A DNA stretch of 52,505 bases from Duganella aquatilis. GTDB lineage: Bacteria; Pseudomonadota; Gammaproteobacteria; Burkholderiales; Burkholderiaceae_D. The stretch covers positions 1 to 52,505 of the forward strand of contig NZ_WKJL01000033.1 of the NCBI RefSeq assembly GCF_009674565.1, read 5' to 3'. Positions 1 to 9,898 of this stretch are shown piece by piece (position 1 is the first letter of the stretch; every line of letters begins with the position of its first letter). Below the pieces are notes generated by a model that had not been told where the DNA came from, did no database searches, and saw only the letters and a list, made by a program, of their open reading frames with translations. The translations under genes were made by a program, and so were the position numbers.

Positions 1-3000
1 GCCGCCTTGGCGGCCGCATCGGCGGCGGCCTGGGCTGCTGCGGCGGCGGCCGCAGCCGCAGCGGCCGCCGGGCTTTGATTAATCACCGGTACCGTGCCCC
101 CGCCGAACGTACCGCCTTGCGTATTCACCGTACCGTTCGGCGCCGACAGCGACACCGGCGACCCGGCGCTGTTGATCACCGTGCCGTTGCTGGTGGAAAT
201 ATTGCCGCTGGTGGCCACGGCGCTGATGCTGCCGCCCGACGGCACCGTCAACAGCCCGCCCAGCACAATATTGCTGCCGGCGGTCAAGCCGATCGAGTGG
301 CCGGAAAGCAGCTGCGAGCTGCCGTTCAGCGTGATGTCCGTGCTGGCGGCCAGCTGGATATCGACGCCGCTGATCGTATCGTTGATGGTCACAGGACTGT
401 GCGCGGTGATCGACACCAGCCCGCCGCTCGCAATCGTGCCGGCGGTATGGATGCCGCCGTGATTGTCGATGATGATATTGCCCGACGCAGTCAATGCCCC
501 CAGTTCCAGCTCGCCGCTGAGGACCGTGTTGGTCAGCGCGATATTGCCCGAGTCGGAAGCACCGGCGGAAAACGCGCCAACCTGGTTGCTGTTGGTGAGC
601 GTGATGTCGCCGTGGGCGTTCGCATTCACCGTATCGGCCACCAGCTGGGTGCCGCTGTTCTGCGTGATGGAACCGGTCAGCCCCGTGTTCAGCAACAGGC
701 TGTGCGCATGGATATTGCCGAGCGTGATATTGCCGCTGCTGCCGATACTGACCGCACCGGCGCTGTCGATCACGCCGCCGGTCTGGGTCAGGTTGTTGGT
801 TTCCAGCTGGCTGTAGCTGCCGATGCCTTTCAACACGCCGCTGGTCAATACCAGCGTCTCGGCGCGCAAGTGGCCCACCACATCCAGGCCGCCGCCGTTT
901 TGCGTCAGCGTGCCGGCAAAGCTGGAGAGCGCGTCGCCGCTGCCGGTCAGCGTCAGCTTGCCGCCGGTCAGCGTCAAGGGCGCGCCCGTCGAGGTCAACG
1001 TCATCAGCGTGGTGTTGCCGGCCGTGCCATCATAGGTGATCAGGCCGGCGCTGCTGCCCAGCGCGGCCGCCAGCACATTGGCGCCCTCGGGGACGATGCC
1101 ATTCAGCCAGTTGCTGCTCGCACTCCACAGGCCGGGACCGGTGCCGGTCCAGGTGGCCAGCGGCGCCGCCGTGATGGTGCCGCTGCCCGTGACGCCGCTC
1201 AACACGTAATTGCCGTAGTCGTTGTTGGTCAGGACCGCGTCGGTGACCGTGAGCGTTTTGTTGCTGCCGACGTTCTTGTTATCGAATTGGACCTGTCCAT
1301 GCGCACCCAGCGTGTCCGTACCGACCAGGCCGCTGAAGGTGTAGCTGGCCTGCCCTTCCAGGAAGGTATTGCCGTCGTAGACCTTGCTGGCGCTGACGGT
1401 GGCCGTCACCGGGCGTGGATTGATGATCAGCTGCGCCGAGGTCGCGCCGGTGTAGCTGATATCGTAAACCGTGGACCACAGGCCGCCCACGCCATAGGTG
1501 CCGACGTTGACGGCGCCATCGAAGCCCACGCTGCCGTTGATGCCGGCCGGCAGCGTGCCGGCCGTGCCACCGAACGCGGCGGATAGACCGTCATAGGTTT
1601 TGTTGACGCTGTCGCCGCCGGTCACGGTCACCTGGTACGGCGTCAGGAAATGCTTCAGCAACGGCGTGGTGTGGCCATCGTAAATGCGCCAGGTCGATTC
1701 CATGTCGAAGCCGGCATAGCTGCTGCCGAGCTTCATCTGGTCCGAGGTGAGGCCAACGGCGCCGGCCGAGTCGCTGCTGGTGCTGGCCGTGTCGAGGTTG
1801 AAGTAGCCATGGGTCAGCGAGCCGCCTTCCTGCGAACCCACCGCGCCATACACGCCGCTGTAGAAGCCGGAGCGGTTGACCACGCCGGTGCTGTAGACAT
1901 TGCTGACGCTGCCACCAAACAGATCGCCGATCAGGCCACCTATATTCTGATGGTTGACGCTGTAGTCGTTGAAATTGCCGCTGACGTCGCCGGTCGCATA
2001 GGCATTGCTGATGGAGGCGGAGTCCGTATTCCGTCCCGCCAGTCCGCCGACATTGCGGCCGCCGACGACGCTGCCGGTGGCATACGACAGGCTGACGCTG
2101 GCGTAGTTGTTGTTGTCGCCCACCAGGCCGCCAATGATTTCGCCGGAGCTGTTGACCGAGCCGCTGGCGAACGAGCGCAACACCTGGCCGCTGCCGGTAT
2201 TGCTGCCCACCAGTCCGCCGGTATAGCCCTGGCCAAGGCTGACGACATCGGCGCTCGACCACGAGTCGGCCACCTGGTTGGTATTGCGGCCCACCAGCCC
2301 GCCAATATTGGACGCGCCGTTGGCACTGCTCAGTCCGTTCACGCTGCCGCTGCTGCTGGAACCGGTAATCAGGCCGCCATTGTTGCCGATCAAGCCGCCG
2401 GTGTTGCCGATGCCCTTGACCAGGCCGCTGACATTGACGTTGCTGATGGAGCCCACGCCTTGCGACACGTAGCCGGCCAGCGCGCCGACATTGCTGGCGC
2501 CGGTAACGTTGACGCCGCTAAGCGTCAGATCGCGGATGGTGCCGGTATCCACTTGCGAGAACAGGCCGACGTTGTTGTCGCCGGAACGGCTGATCTTCAA
2601 CCCGGAGATGGCATTTCCGGCACCGTCGAACACGCCGGTGTAGCCGCCGGACGTGGCGATCGGCCTGAAGCCCGCGCCGCCGTTCCAGCCGTTGGTGCCG
2701 CTGGCGTCGATATCGCCGTTCAGCAGGTAGGACTTGGATGTCAGCAGCGTCGCCGCGCCTTGCAGGCCGTAGATATCGGCCAGCTGGTATGGCAGCGACA
2801 GGCTGCCGTCGCCGCCCTGCACGCGCAGGAAGCTGCCGCCGGTCAGGCGGAAATCGGTGGCGCTGAACGCCGGCAGCGTGCCGCTGTTCTGGCTCCAGCT
2901 GCCGTTCGCCAGTTCAAACACGCCGCTCACCGCGACGTCGCCGGTGGCGCTGATGCTGCCGGGCGTGCTCAGGCGCAGGCCACCGCTGTTCAGCGACGAT

Positions 3001-5582
3001 TGCAGCGCGATATTGCGTTGCGCCGTCAGGTTGAGATTGGGCGCTACCGAAATCGGCGCGCTGACGACGATGTCGCCCGTCGGGTTGCCGCTGTTGACCG
3101 ACACGTACAGATTGGATGCGCTGCCGGCGCTGGCCAGGTCGGCGTTGGTCAAGGCCAGCGTATTGGCCGGATTGCCGGTCGCGCCGAGGTTGATCTGGTT
3201 GACGCTTTCCAGGCTGACCGAAGGCGCGCTCAGCGCACCGCCGGCCAGCGTCATCGTGCCTGCGAAGATATTGATGCCAGAGTTAGAACTGACCGTACCG
3301 GCATTGGTCACGCGATGATCGCCGCTGGTCAGCGTCTGCAAGCTGATGACGCCCGGCACGGTCAGCGCCGCACCGCTATTGATGTTGAGCGCGCCGGACT
3401 GGGTTTGCAGCAGCAGCCCGCCGCCGGACAGCGAACTATGCAGATCGAGGCTGCCGTCCACGGTCAGCGTGCCGGTGGCGGCGCTGTTATTGAACGAGGT
3501 GCCGATGGACAGCAAGGCGTTCGGCGCCAGGCTGATGTGCTGCAATTCCGTTTCACTCAAGCCCAGCACGCCGCTGCCGTCGGCCGCGCTGCTGCCGATG
3601 ACGATGTTGACGGAGTCCTGGTTCGGCTGCATTTGTACCGAATGCTGGGTGCTGGCGCTGATGGCGCCGTTCAGCGTCATCTTGTCCGCCACCACCGAGA
3701 TATTCCCGCCGGACGAACTTACCGCCTGGTTGATGGTCACCGCGCCGCCCGCCTTGTTGGACGACAGCACCACACCGCCGGCGCCGCTGATATTGCCGTT
3801 GACGACCAGATCGCCGTTATACGCGTTGGCGGTCAGCGTGCCGGCCGCCGAGCTGGCGCCGAGGTTGACGTTGACCGCCGTCAGGCTGGCGTTGCCGCCA
3901 TTGCTGACCAGCGTGGCCACGCCGCCGATGGTGTTGCTGTTATTGTTCAGCGTAATATTGCCGGCCGCGATGGCGCTGACGCTGCTGACCGTCAGCGCGT
4001 CGATCGGACTGGTGGTTTGCGCGATGGCGCCGCCAGCCGTCATGTTCAGCGCGCCATTCAGACCGGAGATCGCGGACTTGAGCTGGATGTTGCCGTCTGC
4101 TTGCAAGTTCAGGTTGCGGTTGGTGACCCACAGCAGCGGGCTGAGTACATTGATGGCGCCGCTACCGGTGCCGCTGGCGTTGGCGGTGCTGACGGTGACA
4201 TCGGTGGTCAGCAGCGCCGTTTGCAGCACGCTGGTCAGCAGCAGCGAATCCTTGACCGCGCCGGTGTCCAGGAACAGGTTGCCGTTCAGCGACAGGCTGC
4301 CGCTGTTCAGCATGCCGTTACTTGTTGCGGTGGAGAGGTCGAGCGCGATATAGACATCGCTCGGGTCCAGCAACAGCGAACCGCTGGCGCCCTTCGGCGC
4401 GCGCGTGTCGACCGTACCCTGCATGTTCAGATAATGGCCGGAGGTTTCGACCTGTCCGCCATTGCCGCCGCTGGCGCCGCCGCGCGCGGAGATCGCGCCG
4501 AACATCTGGGTAGCCTGGTCGCTCCACACCACCACCTTGCCGCCGTTGCCGCTGTCCGTGGCGTCGGCGCGCAGCACCGCATCCTTGCCCACGTAGGCCT
4601 GCTGGGCGTTCATCACCGCCGCGTTCCTGCCCTGGTAGTCGCCGCCGACCAGCACCGTGCCGCCGCCGGCCGCGCCGCTGGCGTCCACCACCGCGTTGCC
4701 GGTCACGCCCACCTGCTGGCCGAGCAGCAGGATGTCGCCGCCCGTATTCAGATTGCTGCCGCTGGCGCTGGTCACGCTGCCCGCCTCCACCAGCGTGGTG
4801 CCGCTCGACTTCAGCACGATCTTGCCGTTCTCGCCGCGCACCGCGCTGTTGGCATTGATGACGCCACGCTGATTGACCAGCGCGCCATACACGCCCACGC
4901 GTCCGCCGGCAGCGACAATGCTGCCCAGGTTCAGCGCCTGATCCGCCGGCGACGACACCACCACCTGCACGTTCGGATCCTTCGAGTCGAACAGCTGCAC
5001 GCTGTGGCCGGCCGCCAGCACCACGTCGCCGTTCGGCGACGAGATGATGCCGCTGTTTTCCACCGCCGGCGCGATCAGGAAAATCTGCCCGCCGGACGGC
5101 GTCGTGATCGTGCCCTGGTTGCTGACCTTGCCCGCGCTGGCGGCGCCATCGAAGTTGTTTTTGCCGGCCAGGAAGTCGGCATTGGAAATATTCAGGCTGG
5201 ACGCCACCAGGCCGTTGACGTCCACGCGCGCACCGGCGCCGAACACGATGCCGTTCGGATTAATCAGGAACACCTTGCCGTTCGATTGCAGCGAGCCGAG
5301 GATCTGCGTCGGGTCCTGTCCGGTGATGCGGTTCAGCACCCTGCTGTCGCTGCTCTGCTGCACGAAGCGCGTGATCTCGTCCGCGCCGATCGAAAAGCCC
5401 TGCCAGTTGATGATGGCGTTGGGCGTATTGGTGATCGTGTAGGTCTTGCCCTGCTGATTGAAGGTGGCCTGTCCCGCCACCACCACAGGGTTCACCGGCG
5501 CCGCGAAGGCGCTGCCATAACAGGCCGCCACCAGTACGGCGAGGGCTTTACGACGCAAATTGTGAGGGCGATTGGCTTTCAT
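1..5582 (-). CDS. FHA-like two-partner-secretion exoprotein, 3' end outside window
   Basis: An open frame of about 1,860 codons runs from ATG at 5582 to the window edge with no stop; I checked the frame at several points along it. The start follows an AGAGGA ribosome site. Residues 1-27 form a signal peptide ending AFA. The next ~200 residues match the TPS/filamentous haemagglutinin N-terminal domain, including NPNGIVFGAGARVDVNGLV near residue 108. The middle is low-complexity beta-helix-like sequence rich in N, T, S and G. Residues ~960-1295 carry GLUG-type repeats such as NIGGLVGRN, and ~1375-1455 is a YDG-type domain (SKVYDGNTF). The visible end is an alanine-rich tail (poly-Ala, then QAAADAAAK). 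Such proteins are exported by an FhaC/ShlB-type outer-membrane partner and act in adhesion, biofilm or contact-dependent competition. No partner gene is in the window. A TATACT -10-like box lies at 5703-5708. Family is sure; function is not. Confidence 0.9.
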   Translation of the reverse strand, partial: MKANRPHNLRRKALAVLVAACYGSAFAAPVNPVVVAGQATFNQQGKTYTITNTPNAIINWQGFSIGADEITRFVQQSSDSRVLNRITGQDPTQILGSLQSNGKVFLINPNGIVFGAGARVDVNGLVASSLNISNADFLAGKNNFDGAASAGKVSNQGTITTPSGGQIFLIAPAVENSGIISSPNGDVVLAAGHSVQLFDSKDPNVQVVVSSPADQALNLGSIVAAGGRVGVYGALVNQRGVINANSAVRGENGKIVLKSSGTTLVEAGSVTSASGSNLNTGGDILLLGQQVGVTGNAVVDASGAAGGGTVLVGGDYQGRNAAVMNAQQAYVGKDAVLRADATDSGNGGKVVVWSDQATQMFGAISARGGASGGNGGQVETSGHYLNMQGTVDTRAPKGASGSLLLDPSDVYIALDLSTATSNGMLNSGSLSLNGNLFLDTGAVKDSLLLTSVLQTALLTTDVTVSTANASGTGSGAINVLSPLLWVTNRNLNLQADGNIQLKSAISGLNGALNMTAGGAIAQTTSPIDALTVSSVSAIAAGNITLNNNSNTIGGVATLVSNGGNASLTAVNVNLGASSAAGTLTANAYNGDLVVNGNISGAGGVVLSSNKAGGAVTINQAVSSSGGNISVVADKMTLNGAISASTQHSVQMQPNQDSVNIVIGSSAADGSGVLGLSETELQHISLAPNALLSIGTSFNNSAATGTLTVDGSLDLHSSLSGGGLLLQTQSGALNINSGAALTVPGVISLQTLTSGDHRVTNAGTVSSNSGINIFAGTMTLAGGALSAPSVSLESVNQINLGATGNPANTLALTNADLASAGSASNLYVSVNSGNPTGDIVVSAPISVAPNLNLTAQRNIALQSSLNSGGLRLSTPGSISATGDVAVSGVFELANGSWSQNSGTLPAFSATDFRLTGGSFLRVQGGDGSLSLPYQLADIYGLQGAATLLTSKSYLLNGDIDASGTNGWNGGAGFRPIATSGGYTGVFDGAGNAISGLKISRSGDNNVGLFSQVDTGTIRDLTLSGVNVTGASNVGALAGYVSQGVGSISNVNVSGLVKGIGNTGGLIGNNGGLITGSSSSGSVNGLSSANGASNIGGLVGRNTNQVADSWSSADVVSLGQGYTGGLVGSNTGSGQVLRSFASGSVNSSGEIIGGLVGDNNNYASVSLSYATGSVVGGRNVGGLAGRNTDSASISNAYATGDVSGNFNDYSVNHQNIGGLIGDLFGGSVSNVYSTGVVNRSGFYSGVYGAVGSQEGGSLTHGYFNLDTASTSSDSAGAVGLTSDQMKLGSSYAGFDMESTWRIYDGHTTPLLKHFLTPYQVTVTGGDSVNKTYDGLSAAFGGTAGTLPAGINGSVGFDGAVNVGTYGVGGLWSTVYDISYTGATSAQLIINPRPVTATVSASKVYDGNTFLEGQASYTFSGLVGTDTLGAHGQVQFDNKNVGSNKTLTVTDAVLTNNDYGNYVLSGVTGSGTITAAPLATWTGTGPGLWSASSNWLNGIVPEGANVLAAALGSSAGLITYDGTAGNTTLMTLTSTGAPLTLTGGKLTLTGSGDALSSFAGTLTQNGGGLDVVGHLRAETLVLTSGVLKGIGSYSQLETNNLTQTGGVIDSAGAVSIGSSGNITLGNIHAHSLLLNTGLTGSITQNSGTQLVADTVNANAHGDITLTNSNQVGAFSAGASDSGNIALTNTVLSGELELGALTASGNIIIDNHGGIHTAGTIASGGLVSITAHSPVTINDTISGVDIQLAASTDITLNGSSQLLSGHSIGLTAGSNIVLGGLLTVPSGGSISAVATSGNISTSNGTVINSAGSPVSLSAPNGTVNTQGGTFGGGTVPVINQSPAAAAAAAAAAAAQAAADAAAKA

Positions 5583-5791
5583 AACAACATCCTCTGGCTG
5601 AGACGGATTCTATTGACCGCCGGCGCCTGCGAGACGTCACGGACGGCGAACACTACGTTTTTTATGTGTAAGAAGCACAGGGCCTGGGTGCGGGGAGGCT
5701 GAAGTATAGCCGTCAGGAAACTAATGAATGAAGTTTAATCCGTGTTTGTTCAGTTCGCCACGAAAATCCGCTGCTTGTTATTTTTTTAGAA

Positions 5792-8056
5792 TTATTTTGT
5801 CTCAAAGGTGGTAACACCGTCCCAGTTTTCGCCCGGCGGATGGGCGCGGTAATAGGCGATGCGTTCGACGTACAGCGTGTACAGGCCGCGCTGCGGCGAC
5901 AAGGTTTGCAGTTCGGCCAGCAGGCTTTCCGCCTCGTCCCAGCGCTGGGCGCGGACGGCGGCCAGCGCCGCATGCCAGCGCTCCAGTTCGTGCAGCGTGG
6001 CGGCGTCGACATCCTGCACCAGCGCCACCGGCTCGAAGATGGCCACCGGCTCGTTCTTGCCCTTGACGCGCACCAGGTCCAGCTCGCGGTAAGCAAATTC
6101 CGGCGCCGCCGCACGCGTCACCTCGCCCACCGCGATGCCGACGCCGTAGACCTTGGTGATGCCCTCCAGCCGCGAACCAAGGTTGACGGCGTCGCCCATC
6201 ACCGTATAGGCGCGGCGGATGTTGGAACCCATGTCGCCCACGTGCATCAGGCCGGAGTTGAGGCCGATGCCGATCTTCAGTTCCGGCCAGCCGCGCGCGA
6301 TGAAGTCCTCGTTGAGGCGGCGCGCGCTGGCCTGCATCAGCAGCGAGGTGGCGACGCCACGGCGGGCGTGGTCGCTGAAGTGCACCGGCGCGCCCCAGAA
6401 CGCCATCACGGCGTCGCCGATGTATTTGTCCAGCGTGCCCTGATGCGCGCTGCGGATGTCTTCCGACATGGCGGTCAGGTACAGGTTGATGTATTCGCGC
6501 AGCTGCTTCGGCGTCAGCCCTTCCGAGATGGTGGTGAAGCCGCGCACGTCGACGAACATCACGGTCAGTTCGCGGCTCTCGCCGTCCATGTTGTACTGCT
6601 CCGGATTCTCGGCCATCTGCGCCACCAGTTCCGGCGCCACATACTCGCCGAAGCGCGACACCAGCCCGCGGTTGCGGCGCACTTCGAAGAAGTAGCCCCA
6701 GGCCACGTTCAGCACGAACACGGCGGCGATCAGCACCAGCGTCATCGCCATCTTCAGCACCCAGTCCATCTCGGTATAGGTCCAGTAGTTGAAGCCGAAC
6801 ACGGCGCCCGCCATCGCCGCCGCCAGCAGGATCGACGGCAGCGGCGCCATCACGCCCAGCGCCAGCGCCAGCACCACGCCGACCACGCCGACCTGCAGCA
6901 CCTCGACGCCGTCGGCATAATCCGGCCGCACCTTGAAGCGGCCGTCGAGGATGGACTTGATCATGTTGGCGTGCACTTCCACACCGGGATAGGCGCTGTT
7001 GACCGGCGTGGCGCGCAAGTCCAGCAGGCCCGGCGCAGTGGTGCCGATCAGCACGATGCGGTCGGCCAGCACCTCTTTCCTGACGCGGCCGGCCAGCACG
7101 TCGGCCGCCGACACATACGGGAAGGCGCCGCCTTTCGGCCCGCCGACGCCACGGAATTCGATCAGGTTGGACAGGTTTTCGCCGACCGGTATGCGCATCG
7201 GCGCTTTCTTCTGGCCGACGAACATCAGCAGCGTATCCAGGCCGCCGTTGGCGCGCTGGCGCGCCGACAGCTCGGCCACATTGGTTTCCCACAGCGGCGT
7301 GATGGCGCGCGCCTGCAAGGCCACCGCCGCCGTCGCCAGCGACAGCGTCGGATAGAAGCCGTCGCCGATCCGCATCAGCAGCGCCGTGTGGCGCAGGATG
7401 CCGTCCGGATCGGGCAAGGCGGTGAAGATGCCGCCGGTGGCCGCCGCCTCCTGCAGGCGGTCGAGGTTGGCCAGGTAGCCGTTGTAGGTAATGGCCGGCA
7501 GCTCGCGGCCGTTCAGCGTGTCGGTATTGAAAAAGGGATCGGGCAGCTTGCCCTTGCGCTGGTCCTCGGCCACGTTATAGCCCAGCACCACCGGCTGGTC
7601 TTCCAGCGCCTTGACCAGCAGGCCGTCGTAGTCGAGCGCTTCCTTCATGCCGGCGACGCGGGCGCCGAAGCCGCCGACGTCCTTCATCTCGCGCTGCGCC
7701 AGCTGTTCCAGCACGTCGTAACCCGAGGTGTTGTCGGCTTCGGCAAACACCACGTCGAAGCCGGCCGAGGCCACGCCGTAATGCTCGGTCAGCTGCGTGA
7801 CCAGTTGGGCGACGATCTTGCGGTTCCAGGGAAAGTGACCGACTTCGGCAATGCTTTTTTCATCGATGTCGACCACCACGATGCGCGGGTCCAGCTCCGG
7901 CTTGACCAGGCGCATGCGCAGGTCGGCAAAGAAGGTGTCCATGCGCTCGATGGCGTCGATACGCAGCGCGCCCGACACCTGCAACACGGCGACGGCGGTC
8001 AGCAGCAAGCCGAGCGCCCAGCGCAGGCCGTACTTTTTAAGTGTTTTGATCCGCAC
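5792..8056 (-). CDS. CHASE2-domain class III adenylate cyclase
   Basis: A 754-residue membrane protein. One transmembrane helix (~12-30) precedes an extracytoplasmic CHASE2 sensor (~35-385). Then come two or three helices (~390-470) and a class III nucleotide cyclase domain (~500-690). The metal-binding aspartates lie in FVDVRGFT and IGDAVMAFWG. The substrate-selecting positions read Lys (DKYIGD) and Thr (AYTVMGDAVN), a pair typical of adenylate rather than guanylate cyclases, so cAMP is the likely product. The start is GTG at 8056, inside the end of the upstream HD-GYP gene (20-bp overlap), which implies translational coupling. Upstream and downstream neighbours point to a sensory second-messenger unit. 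The CHASE2 ligand is unknown. Confidence 0.92.
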   Translation of the reverse strand: MRIKTLKKYGLRWALGLLLTAVAVLQVSGALRIDAIERMDTFFADLRMRLVKPELDPRIVVVDIDEKSIAEVGHFPWNRKIVAQLVTQLTEHYGVASAGFDVVFAEADNTSGYDVLEQLAQREMKDVGGFGARVAGMKEALDYDGLLVKALEDQPVVLGYNVAEDQRKGKLPDPFFNTDTLNGRELPAITYNGYLANLDRLQEAAATGGIFTALPDPDGILRHTALLMRIGDGFYPTLSLATAAVALQARAITPLWETNVAELSARQRANGGLDTLLMFVGQKKAPMRIPVGENLSNLIEFRGVGGPKGGAFPYVSAADVLAGRVRKEVLADRIVLIGTTAPGLLDLRATPVNSAYPGVEVHANMIKSILDGRFKVRPDYADGVEVLQVGVVGVVLALALGVMAPLPSILLAAAMAGAVFGFNYWTYTEMDWVLKMAMTLVLIAAVFVLNVAWGYFFEVRRNRGLVSRFGEYVAPELVAQMAENPEQYNMDGESRELTVMFVDVRGFTTISEGLTPKQLREYINLYLTAMSEDIRSAHQGTLDKYIGDAVMAFWGAPVHFSDHARRGVATSLLMQASARRLNEDFIARGWPELKIGIGLNSGLMHVGDMGSNIRRAYTVMGDAVNLGSRLEGITKVYGVGIAVGEVTRAAAPEFAYRELDLVRVKGKNEPVAIFEPVALVQDVDAATLHELERWHAALAAVRAQRWDEAESLLAELQTLSPQRGLYTLYVERIAYYRAHPPGENWDGVTTFETK

Positions 8057-9677
8057 GATAGCCCGGAATCTGGGATTCGTCGATGGCGTCGATCTGTTTT
8101 TCGTCCATGTTCTTGTGGGCGAATTCCAGATAGATCTTGTTGCGGATGAAGATGTCGAACAGGTCCGGGTCGATGTGGCCGTTGAGCGAGAAATGGCCGA
8201 GGATGCGCAGCGACTCGGACAGCATCTTGCCCTTCTTGTACGGGCGGTCCTTGGCGGTCAGCGCCTCGAAGATGTCGGCGATCGCCATCACCCGCGCCTG
8301 CACCGACATCTGGTCCTTGGTCAGGCCGCGCGGATAGCCCTTGCCGTCCATGCGCTCGTGGTGGCCGCCGGCGTATTCCGGCACGTTCTTCAGGTGCTTC
8401 GGCCACGGTAGCGCTTCCAGCATCTTGATGGTCATCGAGATGTGGTTGTTGATCTCCTTGCGCTCCGGCTCGGTCAGGGTGCCGAACTTGATGGTCAGGT
8501 TGGTCAGCTCGTCGTTGTCGAGGAAGGCTTGTTCGGCGCCGTCCGGGCCGGTCCAGCGATATTGGGCGATCTGGCGCACGCGCTCCTGGTCTTCCGGCTT
8601 CATGCCCTCGCCGCCGACGTTGGCATAGCGGATGAAGTCGCGCTCGTCGCGCAGCGCGGCCTGCTGCTGCGCCAGCTCGGCATCAATCGCAGCGATGGCA
8701 GAGTGGTCGGCGCCGGCTTCCAGCTTGCGCTTGAGGGCGGCGATTTCGGCGTCGCGCAGCAGCACTTCGAAACGCGTGTCCACCAGCGCGATGCGGTCGA
8801 AAATGGTTTCCAGCTTGGTGGCCTTGTCCACCACGTGCACCGGCGTGGTGATCTTGCCGCAGTCGTGCAGCAGGCCGGCCAGCCACAGTTCCTTGCGGTC
8901 GGCGTCGGTCATCTGGAAATCGGCCAGCGGGCCGGTGTCCGTGTTGTGCACCGCCTCGGCCAGCATCATGGTCAGCTCGGGCACGAACTGGCAATGGCGG
9001 CCGGTGTACGGCGACTTTTCATCGATGCCGATGTTGATCAGGTTGACCAGCGATTCCAGCAGCTCTTCCAACTGGGCGATCAGGCGCTGGTGGGTCAGCG
9101 CCACCGCCGCCTGCGCCGCCAGGGCTTCGATGAAGCGCTGGTCGGTCTGGGTGAACGCGCGGATCTGGCCGGTTTCGGTGTCCTTGGAGTTGATCAGCTG
9201 CAGCACGCCCACCAGTTCGCCTTCGTGGTCGCTCATCGGCACCGTCAGGAAGGACTGCGAGTGGTAGTTGCGCATCTGGTCGAACTTGACCATGCCGGAG
9301 AAGTTGAACACGTCGGCCTTGTACACATCCTCGATGTTGACCGACAGGCCGAAGTGCGCGGCATAGGCCGCCACCGCCGACAGGTTTTTCTCGCCGTTGT
9401 CGTTGAACAGCGGCACGCTGCCGGCCGTCACCGGCTGGCCGCTGGAGCCGCCCTGGTGGGTGTTGAGCGTGTCGTTGATGAGGATGTGGAAATTCAGCTG
9501 CCGCTTGTCTTCACTCGGGCGGTACAGCGTGCCGCCGTCGGCATTGGTCATGCTCTTGGCGACAATGAGTATGCGCTCCAGCAACGAGTCGGTATCGTGA
9601 CTGCTGCCCAGCTGGACGCTCAGCTCGGTCAGCTGGTCCAGTCGCTCGGCGATTTGCGTTTGATTCAACTCTTGCAT
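8037..9677 (-). CDS. GAF / HD-GYP c-di-GMP phosphodiesterase
   Basis: A 546-residue cytoplasmic protein. Residues ~12-195 form a GAF sensor domain. The rest is an HD-GYP phosphodiesterase with the HD pair at 271-272 (GLLHDCGKI), HHE at 439-441 and GKGYPRG at 445-451. The catalytic metal residues appear intact, so hydrolysis of c-di-GMP is expected. Between the HD and HHE segments is a long charged insertion, partly coiled coil (~305-345), larger than in standard HD-GYP domains. I chose ATG 9677 (MQELNQTQIAERL) because the frame further upstream lacks domain homology and runs into the divergent promoter region; the ribosome site is weak. It overlaps the cyclase gene by 20 bp, so c-di-GMP breakdown and cAMP synthesis are probably co-expressed. 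Confidence 0.92.
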   Translation of the reverse strand: MQELNQTQIAERLDQLTELSVQLGSSHDTDSLLERILIVAKSMTNADGGTLYRPSEDKRQLNFHILINDTLNTHQGGSSGQPVTAGSVPLFNDNGEKNLSAVAAYAAHFGLSVNIEDVYKADVFNFSGMVKFDQMRNYHSQSFLTVPMSDHEGELVGVLQLINSKDTETGQIRAFTQTDQRFIEALAAQAAVALTHQRLIAQLEELLESLVNLINIGIDEKSPYTGRHCQFVPELTMMLAEAVHNTDTGPLADFQMTDADRKELWLAGLLHDCGKITTPVHVVDKATKLETIFDRIALVDTRFEVLLRDAEIAALKRKLEAGADHSAIAAIDAELAQQQAALRDERDFIRYANVGGEGMKPEDQERVRQIAQYRWTGPDGAEQAFLDNDELTNLTIKFGTLTEPERKEINNHISMTIKMLEALPWPKHLKNVPEYAGGHHERMDGKGYPRGLTKDQMSVQARVMAIADIFEALTAKDRPYKKGKMLSESLRILGHFSLNGHIDPDLFDIFIRNKIYLEFAHKNMDEKQIDAIDESQIPGYRADQNT

Positions 9678-9898
9678 GGTTGTTTTTTCGATACCTGTAG
9701 GGACGGAACGCAGCCTTGCACAATTGACAGGCGCAGTGTGGGAGTGTAGCTGTAGTGCAAGCTGTTGTACATCGAGAAATGATGAATGAGACAAAATTGC
9801 AGCGGCTTTTTCCCTGTGCCGTGAAAAAAAAGCTATCATCGGCCGTAGGCAATGCGGCAACACACATAGCAATAAAAAGAGCACACCAGGGATCGCGT
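9678..9898. promoter_or_regulatory. Divergent intergenic region, HD-GYP gene / MBL hydrolase gene
   Basis: This 221-bp AT-richer spacer must hold the promoters for the HD-GYP/cyclase operon (minus) and the MBL hydrolase (plus). I see no clear repeat or recognisable operator in it. The plus-strand gene has a good ribosome site (CAGGGA) just before its ATG. Confidence 0.5.

Noticed and set aside
1..75. Short GC-rich repeats suggestive of a satellite or CRISPR
   Set aside because: They are codons of the alanine-rich tail of the exoprotein, without spacers.
1650..5702. A 1,350-codon open frame on the plus strand
   Set aside because: It is antisense to the FHA-like gene, its composition (Ala, Arg, Gln, His, Gly rich) is that of a shadow frame, and no domain is visible.
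9678..9884. N-terminal extension of the HD-GYP protein to ATG 9884
   Set aside because: The added 69 residues have no homology and would cover the divergent promoter region.
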